Assembly (NCBI GenBank): GCA_029263125.1
Contig: JAJCYD010000047.1
Location: 1-64,000, forward strand
Length of the DNA stretch: 64,000 nt
Source: Solirubrobacteraceae bacterium
GTDB taxonomy: Bacteria > Actinomycetota > Thermoleophilia > Solirubrobacterales > Solirubrobacteraceae
Reading direction: 5' to 3'
Of the stretch, positions 27,700-42,223 are shown one piece after another. The position numbers were made by a program, and so were the translations under genes. Each line of letters starts with the position of its first letter. The first letter of the stretch is position 1. The notes beneath the pieces were generated by a model. The model worked only from the letters and a program-made list of their open reading frames with translations, made no database searches and was not told where the DNA came from.

Positions 27700-28803
27700 G
27701 TGCGCGCCCCAACGCTGACGCGTCTGGAGCTCAACCGCGCGACGCTCGCGCGCCAGATGCTGCTGCAGCGCTGCTCGGTCGGTGTGGTCGAAGCGGTGCA
27801 GCGGCTCGCCGGCATGCAGGCCCAGGAGCCCAAGCACCCGTTCGTCGGGCTGTGGACGCGCGTGGAGGGCTTCACGCCGGGCGACCTGCTGGCCGCGCTG
27901 CATGCGCGCGAGGTCGTGCGCGCGACGCTCATGCGCTCGACGCTGCATCTCATGAGCGCGGCCGACTACGCGGCGCTGCGGATGGCCCTGCAGCCGCCGG
28001 CGTCCGTGGCCCTGCGCGTGCTCGGCGCGCGCTCGAAGGGCCTGGATCTCGACGCGGTGCTGCCGGCGGCCCGCGAGCTGCTGGCCGGCGGGCCACTCGC
28101 GTTCCACGACATTCGCTTGCGGCTGGCGGCGGCCTTCCCCGACGTCAACGACCGCGCTCTGGGCTACGCGGTCCGCACGCTCGTGCCGTTGGTCATGGTG
28201 CCCGGCGAGGACGAGCGCTGGGGCTATCCCCGTGCGGCGGACTTCACCCTGGCCGACCGGTGGCTGGGCGAGCCGCCGGCTGCCGAAGCCGACCCGCGGG
28301 CGCTCGTGCGCCGCTACCTCGGTGCGTTTGGCCCGGCGAGCGCCAAGGACGTGCAGGCCTGGTCGGGCGCCGGCGCCCCGAAGGCCGTGCTCGACGGCAT
28401 GCGCGACGAGCTCGAGGTGTTCGCCGACGAGCGCGGGCGCGAGCTGTTCGACCTGCCCGACGCGCCGCGCCCGCCCGCCGACGCACTCGCGCCGGTGCGC
28501 TTCCTACCGGAGTTCGACAACCTCGTGCTCGCCCACGACGACCGCTCGCGCGTGATCGCCGACGAGCACCGCTCGCTGGTGACCACGAAGAACCTGCGCG
28601 TGAAGGCGACGTTCCTCGTCGACGGCGTCGTGGCGGGCATCTGGACGATCGAGGTCAAGCGCAAGGTCGCGACGCTGCGACTGGGGCCGTTCGGGAAGCT
28701 CGGCCAGCGGGTGCTGAGGGAGCTGGAGGTCGAGGGGGAGGCGCTGCTGCGGTTCATGGCCCCCGGCGCCGGCGGCTACGCCGTGGCGAGCGACCGCCCG
28801 TAG
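27700..28803 (+). CDS. AlkZ-like DNA glycosylase (winged-helix HTH_42 family)
   Basis: A 367-residue protein of the AlkZ-like family of winged-helix glycosylases. The N-terminal stretch VQRLAGMQAQEPKHPFVGLWTR contains Q40-A41-Q42, matching the catalytic Q-x-Q/D motif of this family. Later signatures are LMRSTLHLMSAADY and RFLPEFDNLVLAHDDRSRVI. Family members excise alkylated or crosslinked bases. This subtype (QxQ) is the less specific branch, and its substrate is not predictable from sequence. Close linkage to the MerR regulator suggests induction by a small-molecule or genotoxic signal. Confidence 0.85.
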   Translation: MRAPTLTRLELNRATLARQMLLQRCSVGVVEAVQRLAGMQAQEPKHPFVGLWTRVEGFTPGDLLAALHAREVVRATLMRSTLHLMSAADYAALRMALQPPASVALRVLGARSKGLDLDAVLPAARELLAGGPLAFHDIRLRLAAAFPDVNDRALGYAVRTLVPLVMVPGEDERWGYPRAADFTLADRWLGEPPAAEADPRALVRRYLGAFGPASAKDVQAWSGAGAPKAVLDGMRDELEVFADERGRELFDLPDAPRPPADALAPVRFLPEFDNLVLAHDDRSRVIADEHRSLVTTKNLRVKATFLVDGVVAGIWTIEVKRKVATLRLGPFGKLGQRVLRELEVEGEALLRFMAPGAGGYAVASDRP

Positions 28804-29123
28804 TCGCGCAGTGCCCGCGGTCGTCGTGCCCGGCTTCACGGCTCGCAGGGGGCGTGCACAACTGCCGGATCGAAGCCGCCGATCGCGCGAGGCGGCGCTT
28901 ATGCATCACTGTGATGCATTCGCGACGGATGCGACACGGCGAGGATTCGATCCGTCGCTTGTGCACGCCGACCTGGATGAGCTGCCCACGGACGTGCTGA
29001 ACGGTTGAGGAGGCGTCCGGCCTCCGACGGATTGGTTGCGGTCACCACGACTGCATCACCGAGGGAGACCGGACATGGAAGACCGTAGGTCACGCGTCGA
29101 ACTCGGCATCCGGCGGGTCTTCG
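28804..29123. other. Gene-free interval holding a large palindrome
   Basis: This 320-base stretch between two converging genes has no convincing coding frame. Short open frames exist but lack a ribosome site and family features. Its main content is the palindrome at 28854-28966. The remaining bases near the hydrolase end show nothing recognisable. Confidence 0.5.
28854..28966. repeat. 113-bp imperfect palindrome centred on 28910
   Basis: The core ATGCATCAC-T-GTGATGCAT (28901-28919) is perfectly symmetric around one base. Exactly concentric with it, outer arms at 28854-28874 and 28946-28966 match at 18 of 21 positions, beginning GTGCACAA and ending CGGATCGAA. The 26-base intervening parts match weakly (10 of 26). 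Conserved ends and core with a divergent middle suggest two paired recognition blocks or a folded single-stranded element. Confidence 0.65.
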
Positions 29124-30023
29124 TCACGGCTCCCGGTGCTTTAGCAGCATCCGCCGCAGCGGGTCACCGTCCACGGCCGACGGCTGTGTCGTCGAGACGA
29201 AGTCCGTGAGCTCGGCGGCGAACTCGGCCGGTTCGTCCTGGTGGGGGAAGTGACCGGCGTTCTCGAACACGCGCAGCCGGCTGCCGGGCATCAGCTCGTG
29301 CGCGCTGTGGGCGTGGCCGACGGGGATCACCGGGTCGCGATCGCCCCAGACGATGAGCGTCGGGACGGCCGCGGAGAGATAGAGCTTGTCCGACGCGTCG
29401 ATCCGCTGGCCGCCGATATCGATCAGGCCGCGGGCGGTGTGGACGAACGCCCGGCGCGCCTCGTTGTCCTGCAGCGACGCGAGTCCCCGCGCCAGCGCCC
29501 CGATGTCCGAGCCGACGCGCAGCCCGAACTTCTCGATCCACCCGCCGACCCTGGCTCCGCTTGAGACCAGCGGCTCGGAGGTCAGCAGCGGCAGGACGTA
29601 CTCCGCGCCGGGCAGCGCGACCGCGCGCAGCACGGGCGTCACCTCACGGCCGAGGCCGCCGCTGGCGACGAGCACGAGGCGCTCGACGCGCTCGGGGAAC
29701 TGGTAGGCGATCTGCATCGCGATCCCGCCGCCCAGCGAGTGGCCGGCGAACGTCGCGCGCTCGTGGCCGAGCGCGACCATCAGGTCGCGCAGCAGGGACG
29801 CGCTCGCGCCGAGCGAGTAGTCGCCCCGCGGCTTGTCGGAGTCGCCATGGCCCAGCAGGTCCGGCGCGATCACCGTGAAGTCGCGCTCCAGCAGCGACAG
29901 CACCGGCTTCCAGCTCGCCGACGAGTTCGTGATCCCGTGGACGAGCATGAGCATCGGCCCGCTGCCGCCGATGCGGTAGCTGAGCCGGTGCCCGTGCAGG
30001 CGGATCTCTGCGAGCTCGCTCAC
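29124..30023 (-). CDS. Alpha/beta-fold hydrolase
   Basis: A 299-residue protein of the alpha/beta hydrolase superfamily. It shows the oxyanion-hole HG in LMLVHGITNSSASW, the nucleophile elbow GHSLGGG, an acid in WGDRDPVIPVGHA and the catalytic His in FENAGHFPHQDEP. There is no signal peptide. The substrate cannot be told; lipid esters or epoxide-like compounds are common for relatives. Its ATG overlaps the stop of the CWC gene by four bases. Confidence 0.9.
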   Translation of the reverse strand: MSELAEIRLHGHRLSYRIGGSGPMLMLVHGITNSSASWKPVLSLLERDFTVIAPDLLGHGDSDKPRGDYSLGASASLLRDLMVALGHERATFAGHSLGGGIAMQIAYQFPERVERLVLVASGGLGREVTPVLRAVALPGAEYVLPLLTSEPLVSSGARVGGWIEKFGLRVGSDIGALARGLASLQDNEARRAFVHTARGLIDIGGQRIDASDKLYLSAAVPTLIVWGDRDPVIPVGHAHSAHELMPGSRLRVFENAGHFPHQDEPAEFAAELTDFVSTTQPSAVDGDPLRRMLLKHREP

Positions 30024-30220
30024 GGCGCTGCGCCGCGTTCGACGTCACGCAGGCACGTCTCGCACAGGCACCCGTCGTAGCGCGCCGCCAGCTCCGCTCG
30101 CTGCTCGTGGGTCACCGTCACCTGGGCGCACCAGCATGCGCCGCTGGCGATCGCGCAGAAGAAGACGGCGTCACAGCGCGGGCAGCGATCACCCGGGGCC
30201 CGTTCGCCGCCGCCGGGCAA
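30020..30220 (-). CDS. Cysteine-rich CWC family protein
   Basis: A 66-residue protein with the Cys-rich CWC layout: CPRCDAVFFCA, then GACWCAQV, then YDGCLCETCL. The paired cysteines probably bind a zinc ion. The function of the family is unknown. It is translationally coupled to the hydrolase through an ATGA overlap and follows the 30225 gene by four bases. Confidence 0.85.
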   Translation of the reverse strand: MPGGGERAPGDRCPRCDAVFFCAIASGACWCAQVTVTHEQRAELAARYDGCLCETCLRDVERGAAP

Positions 30221-30224
30221 GACC

Positions 30225-30848
30225 TCAGGCCGCGAGCTTGGTCTGAAGGCGGTCCTTCACGCGAGCGTAGGCGGCTTCGCCGTCCTCGTCGATCGCGGGC
30301 ACTCGCAGGAGGGGGGAGAAGCCCATCACCCAGGCGGCGATGTCGCGCACCGCGTCCTGATAGGCGCGCTCGGCCTGCAGGCCGTGGAAGCCGAAGGTCT
30401 TGGATGCCAGGCCGTAGCGCCACTTGTCCGACGTGGGCCCGTGCTCGCGGCACAGCTCCTTGTACTCGTCGATGTCGAAGCCGAGCGGGACCTCGCCGGG
30501 ATAGAGATCCAGCGTCTTCAGGCGCGGCGTCGTGAAGTGCAGGGCACTGTCGAGCTCGACGATCGTGGCGGTCGCCATGTGGACGAGCACCGCCGGATAG
30601 GGCATCACCAGCCGGCAGGACTGCAGGACGGGCATGAGGCCGCTGAGCCGGTCGAACATCTGCGCGAGTGCGGGCGCGCCGATCTCGGCGCGCTGCATGA
30701 CGTCGGGTATGCCCGAGTTGTCGGCGACGTGGGCGACCGCGAGGTGCCCGGGCTCCGACGCCCACTCGAACGTGTGCGTCTCCAGCTCGATCCCGTCCTT
30801 GGCCGCCGCCTGCGCGAACGACTCCTCCCAGGCCTCTATCTCTGCCAT
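30225..30848 (-). CDS. Uncharacterised 207-residue protein
   Basis: I do not recognise the family. It is soluble, with helix-rich ends and a central beta stretch (ALHFTTPRLKTLDLYPGEVPLGFDIDEYKELCREHG). The His- and Glu-containing early region (LETHTFEWASEPGHLAVAHVAD) might bind metal. The ATG at 30848 has a strong GGAGG site 8 nt upstream, which decides against the longer frame. It leads a probable three-gene operon with the CWC protein and hydrolase, and is divergent from the large hybrid kinase. Confidence 0.7.
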   Translation of the reverse strand: MAEIEAWEESFAQAAAKDGIELETHTFEWASEPGHLAVAHVADNSGIPDVMQRAEIGAPALAQMFDRLSGLMPVLQSCRLVMPYPAVLVHMATATIVELDSALHFTTPRLKTLDLYPGEVPLGFDIDEYKELCREHGPTSDKWRYGLASKTFGFHGLQAERAYQDAVRDIAAWVMGFSPLLRVPAIDEDGEAAYARVKDRLQTKLAA

Positions 30849-31026
30849 CTGACGACCTCCAGTTCGAACCTCCGTCACCCCGTGAAGAGGGCGTTGCCCA
30901 TCACACGTAACGTAGTGCACGCGGCGCGCGGATCACCCGCCGCCGGGTGCCGACGTGCACTGCCGGCCACCGATGCCCACTGCGTGTAGCCTCGATCCCT
31001 TCCCTCGGGAGCGAACGAAAGGACAG

Positions 31027-36578
<5,552 letters not shown>

Positions 36579-36594
<16 letters not shown>

Positions 36595-37433
36595 GCAGCA
36601 CCGAGATCGATCACGACGACGCCCGCGAACGCCTGGAGATCGACCTCCTGCTGGAGGCCATCCATCGTCGTCACGGCTACGACTTCCGCGGCTACGCGAT
36701 CGCCTCGTTGCGACGGCGGCTGTGGCACCGCGTCCTCGCCGAGGACCTGCAGTCGATCTCGGGCCTGCAGGAGCGCGTGCTGCACGAGCCCGGCTGCATG
36801 GAGCGCCTGCTGCGCGACCTGTCGATCAACGTCACCGAGATGTTCCGCGACCCGAGCTTCTACCGGGCACTGCGCGAGCAGGTGTTCCCGCTCCTGCGCA
36901 CGCACCCGTTCATCCGCGTCTGGAACGCGGGCTGCTCGACCGGCGAGGAGAGCTACTCGATGGCGATCGCGCTGCGCGAGGAGGGGCTGCTGGACCGCAC
37001 GCGCATCTACGCCACCGACATCGACGCCGGTGCGCTGCAGCGCGCCTCAAGCGGCGTCTTCCCGCTGGAGCGCATGCAGCGCTACACCGAGAACTACCTG
37101 CGGGCCGGCGGCACCGAGACGTTCAGCTCCTACTACTGCGCCGACGGCGACGGCGCGCGCTTTGATCCGTCGCTCGGCGAGGGGGTCGTCGTCGCGCAGC
37201 ACAACCTCGTGACCGACGGGTCATTCAACGAGTTTCACCTGATCGTGTGTCGTAACGTCATGATCTACTTCGGCTCTGAATTGCAGGAGGAGGTCTTGCA
37301 GCTCTTCGGCGACAGCATGACCCGCTTCGGCATCCTGGCCCTCGGGCGCAAGGAGTCGATCCGGCGTTCGCGTCACGAGGACGACTTCGAGCCCCTGGAC
37401 CAGGCCGAGAAGATCTTCCGCCGGCGCCGGTGA
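36579..37433 (+). CDS. cheR: CheR-type protein-glutamate methyltransferase
   Basis: A 284-residue methyltransferase. The N-terminal helical CheR domain (YDFRGYAIASLRRRLWHRV, LLRDLSINVTEMFRDPSFY) is followed by the SAM-binding domain (WNAGCSTGEESYSMAIAL near residue 116) and FHLIVCRNVMIYF. CheR methylates glutamates in coiled-coil receptors. No methyl-accepting protein is present here. The start is ATG 36579, or GTG 36591, which gives a GTGA overlap with the kinase stop. The coupling implies the kinase itself, or an unlinked receptor, is the substrate. Confidence 0.9.
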
Positions 37434-38017
37434 TGGCCGTCGACGTCGTCGCGATCGGAGCGTCGTGGGGAGGGCTTCATGCCGTCGCCCGTGTGCTCGA
37501 GTCGCTGCCGGCGGACTTCGGCGCGGCGGTCGTCGTCGCGCAGCACCGCCGCGCCGACGCGCCGGCGAGCCATCTCGAGCGGCTGCTGGACGCCCGCTGC
37601 GCCATGCCCGTCGACGAGGCGGAGGACAAGCAGGCGCTGGACCCCGCGACGGTGCTGATCGCGCCGGCCGATTACCACCTGCTCGTCGAGCGGGGATCGG
37701 TCGCCCTGTCGGTCGACGCGCCGCAGCATCACAGCCGGCCGTCGATCGACGTGCTGCTGAGCTCCGCCGCCGACGCCTACGGGGATCGCGCCTGCGGCGT
37801 CGTGCTGACCGGCGCCAACGCCGACGGCGCCGAGGGGCTTGCCCGGATCGCCCGCCGCCGCGGGGTGGCGATCGTCCAGGACCCCGCCAGCGCCGAGCGC
37901 AGCGAGATGCCCGCGGCGGCGCTGGCCGCCACGCCGGACGCGCGCGTGCTGGCGCTGGCGGACATCGGGCCGCTGCTGGTCGATCTCGTCGGCGATCGGT
38001 CGGAGGCGCAGCCATGA
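37433..38017 (+). CDS. cheB: CheB-type methylesterase without receiver domain
   Basis: A 194-residue protein consisting only of the CheB catalytic domain. The nucleophile Ser lies in VAIGASWGGLHAV, the His in VVVAQHRRAD, and the Asp in the VVLTGANADGAEGL region. Family enzymes remove methyl groups or deamidate Gln on receptors. The usual receiver domain that restrains and activates CheB is absent, so activity must be set some other way, perhaps by the following receiver protein. The ATG overlaps the cheR stop (TGATG). Confidence 0.9.
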   Translation: MAVDVVAIGASWGGLHAVARVLESLPADFGAAVVVAQHRRADAPASHLERLLDARCAMPVDEAEDKQALDPATVLIAPADYHLLVERGSVALSVDAPQHHSRPSIDVLLSSAADAYGDRACGVVLTGANADGAEGLARIARRRGVAIVQDPASAERSEMPAAALAATPDARVLALADIGPLLVDLVGDRSEAQP

Positions 38018-40449
38018 GGGACAGCGCCGTGCTGCTCGTCGACGACCGCGACGAGAACCTGCTCGCCCTGGAGGCGGTCCTCACGCCGACCGGCTGTCGC
38101 CTCGTCAAGGCGCGCTCGGGCGACGAGGCCTTGCGCGCGCTGCTGAAGGACGATTTCGCGGTCATCCTGCTCGACGTCCAGATGCCGGGCCTGGACGGGT
38201 TCGAGACGGCGGAGATGATCCGCTCGCGCGAGCGCACGCGCGCCGTGCCGATCATCTTCGTGACGGCGATCAGCAAGGAGTCACACCACGTCTTCCGCGG
38301 CTATGAGGCGGGCGCGGTCGACTACCTGTTCAAGCCGCTGGATCCGGTCGTCCTGCGCTCGAAGGTCGAGGTCTTCGTCGAGAGCTACGAACGCGGCCGG
38401 GCGCTCGCCCAGCGCGAGGAGCTGCTGCGCGCGACGTTCGAGGACGCGCCGATCGGCATGGCTCGCGCCGACGCGGCGGGACGCCTGCGCCACGTCAACG
38501 GCGCGCTCTGCGAGACCGCCGGTCGCGAGCCCGGCGAGCTCGTCGGCCGCACGCTGGACGAGCTCGGGCCGCGAGCGGACGCCGGCATCGACGCCGAGCA
38601 GCGCGAGGATCTCGCGGCGGGGCGCATCGCGCGCTACGAGGTGCAGCGGCGCCTGTCCGGACGGGCGGGCACGACGATCCCGGTGCTCGTCAGCGTGTCG
38701 CTGACGACCCCGGCCGAGGGCTCGGCGCCCGATCAGATCATCCACGTGCAGGATCTCCGCGAGCGCCGCCGCGCCGAGCGCGATCGCGAGCAGCTGATCC
38801 GCGCGCAGGCCGCGCGAGCCCAGGCCGAGGCGGCCTCCGAGCGCATGCGCCTGATGCAGTCGATCGCCGTCGCCGCGCTCGGCGCCGAGGATCTCGACGG
38901 GCTGCTGCGCGACGTGCTCGACCGGCTGCTCGACGCCTTGGACGTCGATCGCGCCGCGATCGTCCTGACCGACGACGAGATGCGGATCGTCGCCCACGCG
39001 GCCGGCGGCACGGCCACCGTCGTCGAGCACGGCAGCGCGGGAGACGACGACGACGTCGTAGCACGCGTCGAGGCGCAGCGCGGGCCGGTGGCGATCCTCG
39101 ACGTCGCCTCGGCGGAGGTCAAGGCCCAATCGCTCGGTCCCGCGGTCAGCTCGCTGCTGGCCGTGCCGCTCGTCGCCGGTGCGCAGGTCATCGGCAGCCT
39201 GCACGTCGGCGCGCTGACGCGACGCGAGTTTGACGAGGAGACGACCGACCTGCTCGGCCTCGCGGCCAGCCGTGTCAGCCTGGCGATCGCTCGCACCCGT
39301 CTGTACGAGCGCGAACGCCGGATCGCGCACGAGCTGCAGCGGTCGCTGCTGCCCAGCGAGCTGCCCGAGGTCCCCGGAGTCGCGCTCGCCGCGCGCTATG
39401 AGCCGGGCGGCATGGGCGCGACGGTCGGCGGAGACTGGTACGACGCGATCGCGCTGCCCGGCGGGCGCGTCGCGATCGTGATCGGCGACGTCGTCGGCCG
39501 TGGCATCGAGGCCGCCGCGATGATGGGTCAGATGCGCAGCGCGCTGCGCGCGATCCTCATGCAGGCTGACGACTGCGGTGACATGGCCGAGCGGCTGAAC
39601 CGCTTTGCCCTCGGCCTCGGAGAGTGCACGCTGACGACCGTCGTGCTGGCGATCTTCGAACCGGCGACCGGGCGCCTGCGCTACACCAACGCCGGGCACC
39701 CGCCGCCGCTGCTGATCGCGGGCGACGGCACGGCACGCCACCTCGCCGACGCGCCGTCGCCGCCGATGGGGGTCGTCGAGACCCCGCGCTACCGGCAGAT
39801 CACGCTGACGCTCGATCCGGGCTCGTCGCTGCTGCTCTACACCGACGGGCTCGTCGAGCAGCCATCGAAATCGCTGGACGCCGGCCTCGGGGAGCTGCGC
39901 GAAGCCGGCGCCGCGGCGGCCGCCGGTCCGGACGTCGAGGCGCTCTGCGCGCGGGTCATCGGCCATCTGGCAGGCGACGAGCAGGACGACGACGTCACGA
40001 TGATCGCGCTGCACGCGCTCGTCTCGCTGGAGGACCGCGTGTCGCTGAGCGTCGCGGGCGATCCCGGGGCGCTGACCGCCGCTCGCGACATGCTGCGACG
40101 CTGGCTGAGCGAGGCGGGCGCCGATGCGATCGAGACCGGCGACATCACGATGGCCTGCAACGAGGCGTGCCAGAACGCGATCGAGCACGGCTACGAGCTG
40201 GGCTCTGACGTCTTCGACGTCCTGCTCGAGCGCGACGACGCGCAGGTGACGATCACCGTTCGCGACCGCGGGAGCTGGAAGACGACGACGAGCCCCGATC
40301 GCGGGCGCGGCATGGCGCTGATGGGCCAGCTGATGGACGACGTCGACGTCGAGGGCGGCGAGAGCGGCAGCACGGTCCGCCTGCGTCGCCGGCTCGCGTC
40401 GCCCGCGTCCGGCGCCACCGTCGCGCAGGGCAGCGCTTCGGCCTCGTAG
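38014..40449 (+). CDS. REC-PAS-GAF-PP2C phosphatase-HATPase partner-switching regulator
   Basis: An 811-residue multidomain protein. Order: receiver (1-125, D54 in ILLDVQMPG), PAS (about 135-255), short coiled coil, GAF (about 285-425), SpoIIE/RsbU-like PP2C phosphatase (about 430-665, with GGDWYDAI, IGDVVGRG and DDDVTMIAL) and an RsbW-like HATPase (about 680-790, with NEACQNAIEHGY and GRGMALMGQLMDD). It combines in one chain the phosphatase that activates and the kinase that inactivates a STAS antagonist. Phosphorylation of D54 by the poly-HAMP kinase would give it input. Its ATG overlaps the cheB stop by four bases. Confidence 0.92.
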   Translation: MRDSAVLLVDDRDENLLALEAVLTPTGCRLVKARSGDEALRALLKDDFAVILLDVQMPGLDGFETAEMIRSRERTRAVPIIFVTAISKESHHVFRGYEAGAVDYLFKPLDPVVLRSKVEVFVESYERGRALAQREELLRATFEDAPIGMARADAAGRLRHVNGALCETAGREPGELVGRTLDELGPRADAGIDAEQREDLAAGRIARYEVQRRLSGRAGTTIPVLVSVSLTTPAEGSAPDQIIHVQDLRERRRAERDREQLIRAQAARAQAEAASERMRLMQSIAVAALGAEDLDGLLRDVLDRLLDALDVDRAAIVLTDDEMRIVAHAAGGTATVVEHGSAGDDDDVVARVEAQRGPVAILDVASAEVKAQSLGPAVSSLLAVPLVAGAQVIGSLHVGALTRREFDEETTDLLGLAASRVSLAIARTRLYERERRIAHELQRSLLPSELPEVPGVALAARYEPGGMGATVGGDWYDAIALPGGRVAIVIGDVVGRGIEAAAMMGQMRSALRAILMQADDCGDMAERLNRFALGLGECTLTTVVLAIFEPATGRLRYTNAGHPPPLLIAGDGTARHLADAPSPPMGVVETPRYRQITLTLDPGSSLLLYTDGLVEQPSKSLDAGLGELREAGAAAAAGPDVEALCARVIGHLAGDEQDDDVTMIALHALVSLEDRVSLSVAGDPGALTAARDMLRRWLSEAGADAIETGDITMACNEACQNAIEHGYELGSDVFDVLLERDDAQVTITVRDRGSWKTTTSPDRGRGMALMGQLMDDVDVEGGESGSTVRLRRRLASPASGATVAQGSASAS

Positions 40450-40489
40450 GGCGCTCGCCGGTCAATAGGATGGCGGCCAGACCGCCTGG

Positions 40490-41746
40490 ATGCTCCTCGC
40501 CATCATCATCTTTGCCGGGGCGCTGGCCACGATCGCCTCCGAGAAGGTCAACCGGACGAAGGTCGCGCTCGTCGGTGCCGTGCTCGTCGTGCTCACGCAG
40601 ACGATCGATCAGGAGCACGCGATCGAGGCGATCGACTTCGAGACGATCGGCCTGCTGGCGGGCATGATGCTGATCGTCCGCGTGACCGAGCCGACCGGCG
40701 TCTACACGTTCCTGGCGATCCGCGCCGGACAGCTGGCGAAGGGCAAGCCGTTTGCGATCGTCATGTCGCTGGCGCTGTCCACAGCGGTCCTGTCGGCGTT
40801 CCTGGACAACCTCACGACGGTCCTGCTGATGGTGCCGATCACGTTCCTGCTGGCCGACGCCCTGGACATCGATCCGATCCCGCTCGTGCTGATCGAGATC
40901 ATCGCGTCGAACATCGGCGGCACCGCGACGCTGATCGGCGATCCTCCGAACATCCTCATCGCGGGGGCCACCGACCTGACCTTCGGCGAGTTCGCCGTCA
41001 ACCTCGCGCCGATCGCCGCGCTGGCGTTCCTCGTCGTCACGGGGATGCTGTACCTCTTCTATCGCAAGAAGCTGCAGATCGAGCCCGAAGCGCGCGAGCG
41101 CGTGATGGAGCTCGACGCGCGGCGATCGATCGAGGACATGGCCGAGCTCAAGCGCACCCTGCCGGTGCTCGTGTTGACGATCATCGTGTTCTTCGCGCAC
41201 TCGGCCCTCGGGATCGAGCCGGCCACCGTCGCGCTCGCGGGCGCCACCGTGATGCTGCTGCTCACGAGGCAGTCCGTGGAGGACGCGCTGGGCGGGATCG
41301 AATGGCCGACGCTGTTCTTCTTCATCGGCCTGTTCGTGATGGTCGGCGGCCTGGAGGCGACCGGAGCGATCAAGGAGATCGCCGACGCGATCGGCACGGT
41401 CACCGACGGCGATCGCACGGCCGAGCTGCTGGGGATCACGTGGGTCTCGGCCGTCGGATCGGGTCTCGTCGATAACATCCCCTTCACAGCGACGATGATC
41501 CCGGTCGTGCAGGAGTTGCAGGGGTCTGCCACGGAGGATGACGCCTACTGGTGGGCCCTCTCCCTGGGCGCCTGCTTCGGTGGCAACCTGACGCTCGTCG
41601 CCGCGGCGGCGAACGTCGCGGCGGCGGGCATGGCCGAGCGCGCCGGACGCCCGATCGGCTTTCTCACGTTCCTGAAGGTCGGCGTCCCCGCCACCGTGGT
41701 GTCGATGGCGCTTGCGACGGGGTACATCGCATTGCGCTATCTGTAA
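40490..41746 (+). CDS. ArsB/NhaD-type ion transporter (IT superfamily)
   Basis: A 418-residue polytopic protein with about eleven membrane helices. The signature ASNIGGTATLIGDPPNILIAG and the mirrored AVGSGLVDNIPFTATMIPVV are typical of the ArsB/NhaD/CitM ion transporter superfamily. The substrate may be Na+/H+, arsenite or a dicarboxylate. No arsR or arsC is near, which argues mildly against arsenite. A TAGGAT box at 40466-40471 may drive it, 41 nt after the regulator gene. The CBS protein follows after 12 nt. Confidence 0.88.
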   Translation: MLLAIIIFAGALATIASEKVNRTKVALVGAVLVVLTQTIDQEHAIEAIDFETIGLLAGMMLIVRVTEPTGVYTFLAIRAGQLAKGKPFAIVMSLALSTAVLSAFLDNLTTVLLMVPITFLLADALDIDPIPLVLIEIIASNIGGTATLIGDPPNILIAGATDLTFGEFAVNLAPIAALAFLVVTGMLYLFYRKKLQIEPEARERVMELDARRSIEDMAELKRTLPVLVLTIIVFFAHSALGIEPATVALAGATVMLLLTRQSVEDALGGIEWPTLFFFIGLFVMVGGLEATGAIKEIADAIGTVTDGDRTAELLGITWVSAVGSGLVDNIPFTATMIPVVQELQGSATEDDAYWWALSLGACFGGNLTLVAAAANVAAAGMAERAGRPIGFLTFLKVGVPATVVSMALATGYIALRYL

Positions 41747-41758
41747 CGAGGAGGATCG

Positions 41759-42223
41759 ATGAGCCCGCAGAGGATTGCCAGCAGCATCCGGCGCGAGGTG
41801 CCCTCGCTGCGTGAGGACTCGTGCCTGCGCGACGCGGTCGCCGGCATGGTGCAGGCCGACGCTCCCGCGTTGCCCGTGGTCGACGCGGACGGCAAGCTAC
41901 TGGGCATCTTCGGCGAACGGGAGTTCATCGGCGCGTTGTTTCCCGGCTACGTGACGCAGCTGGGCTACGCCGGCTTCATCCCGCGATCGCTGGACAAGGC
42001 GCTCGAGCAGCGCGCGGGCTGTGCCGAAGAGGCCGTCAGCAAGCACATGTACACCGATCACATCGATGTCGACGAGGACTTCTCCGACACCCAGCTGGCG
42101 GAGATCTTCCTGCACCACCGCGTGCTCATCATTCCGATCGTGGCCCACGGCCAGGTCACGGGGATCATCACGCGCGAGGACTTCTTCCGCGCCCTCTCGA
42201 GGAGGGTGCTCGAGCTGTCGTGA
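41759..42223 (+). CDS. CBS-domain pair protein
   Basis: A 154-residue protein made of two CBS motifs (about 10-60 and 95-150: LPVVDADGKLLGIFGEREF and LIIPIVAHGQVTGIITREDFF). Such Bateman modules bind adenine nucleotides, and in some transporters they sense ionic strength. GGAGG lies 7 nt before the ATG. It stands between the ion transporter and a sensor kinase, overlapping the kinase start by four bases, so it may gate the transporter or report energy status. Confidence 0.9.
   Translation: MSPQRIASSIRREVPSLREDSCLRDAVAGMVQADAPALPVVDADGKLLGIFGEREFIGALFPGYVTQLGYAGFIPRSLDKALEQRAGCAEEAVSKHMYTDHIDVDEDFSDTQLAEIFLHHRVLIIPIVAHGQVTGIITREDFFRALSRRVLELS

Noticed and set aside
28811-29008. 65-codon frame across the palindrome
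   Set aside because: No ribosome site, no family pattern, and its sequence is dictated by the inverted repeats.
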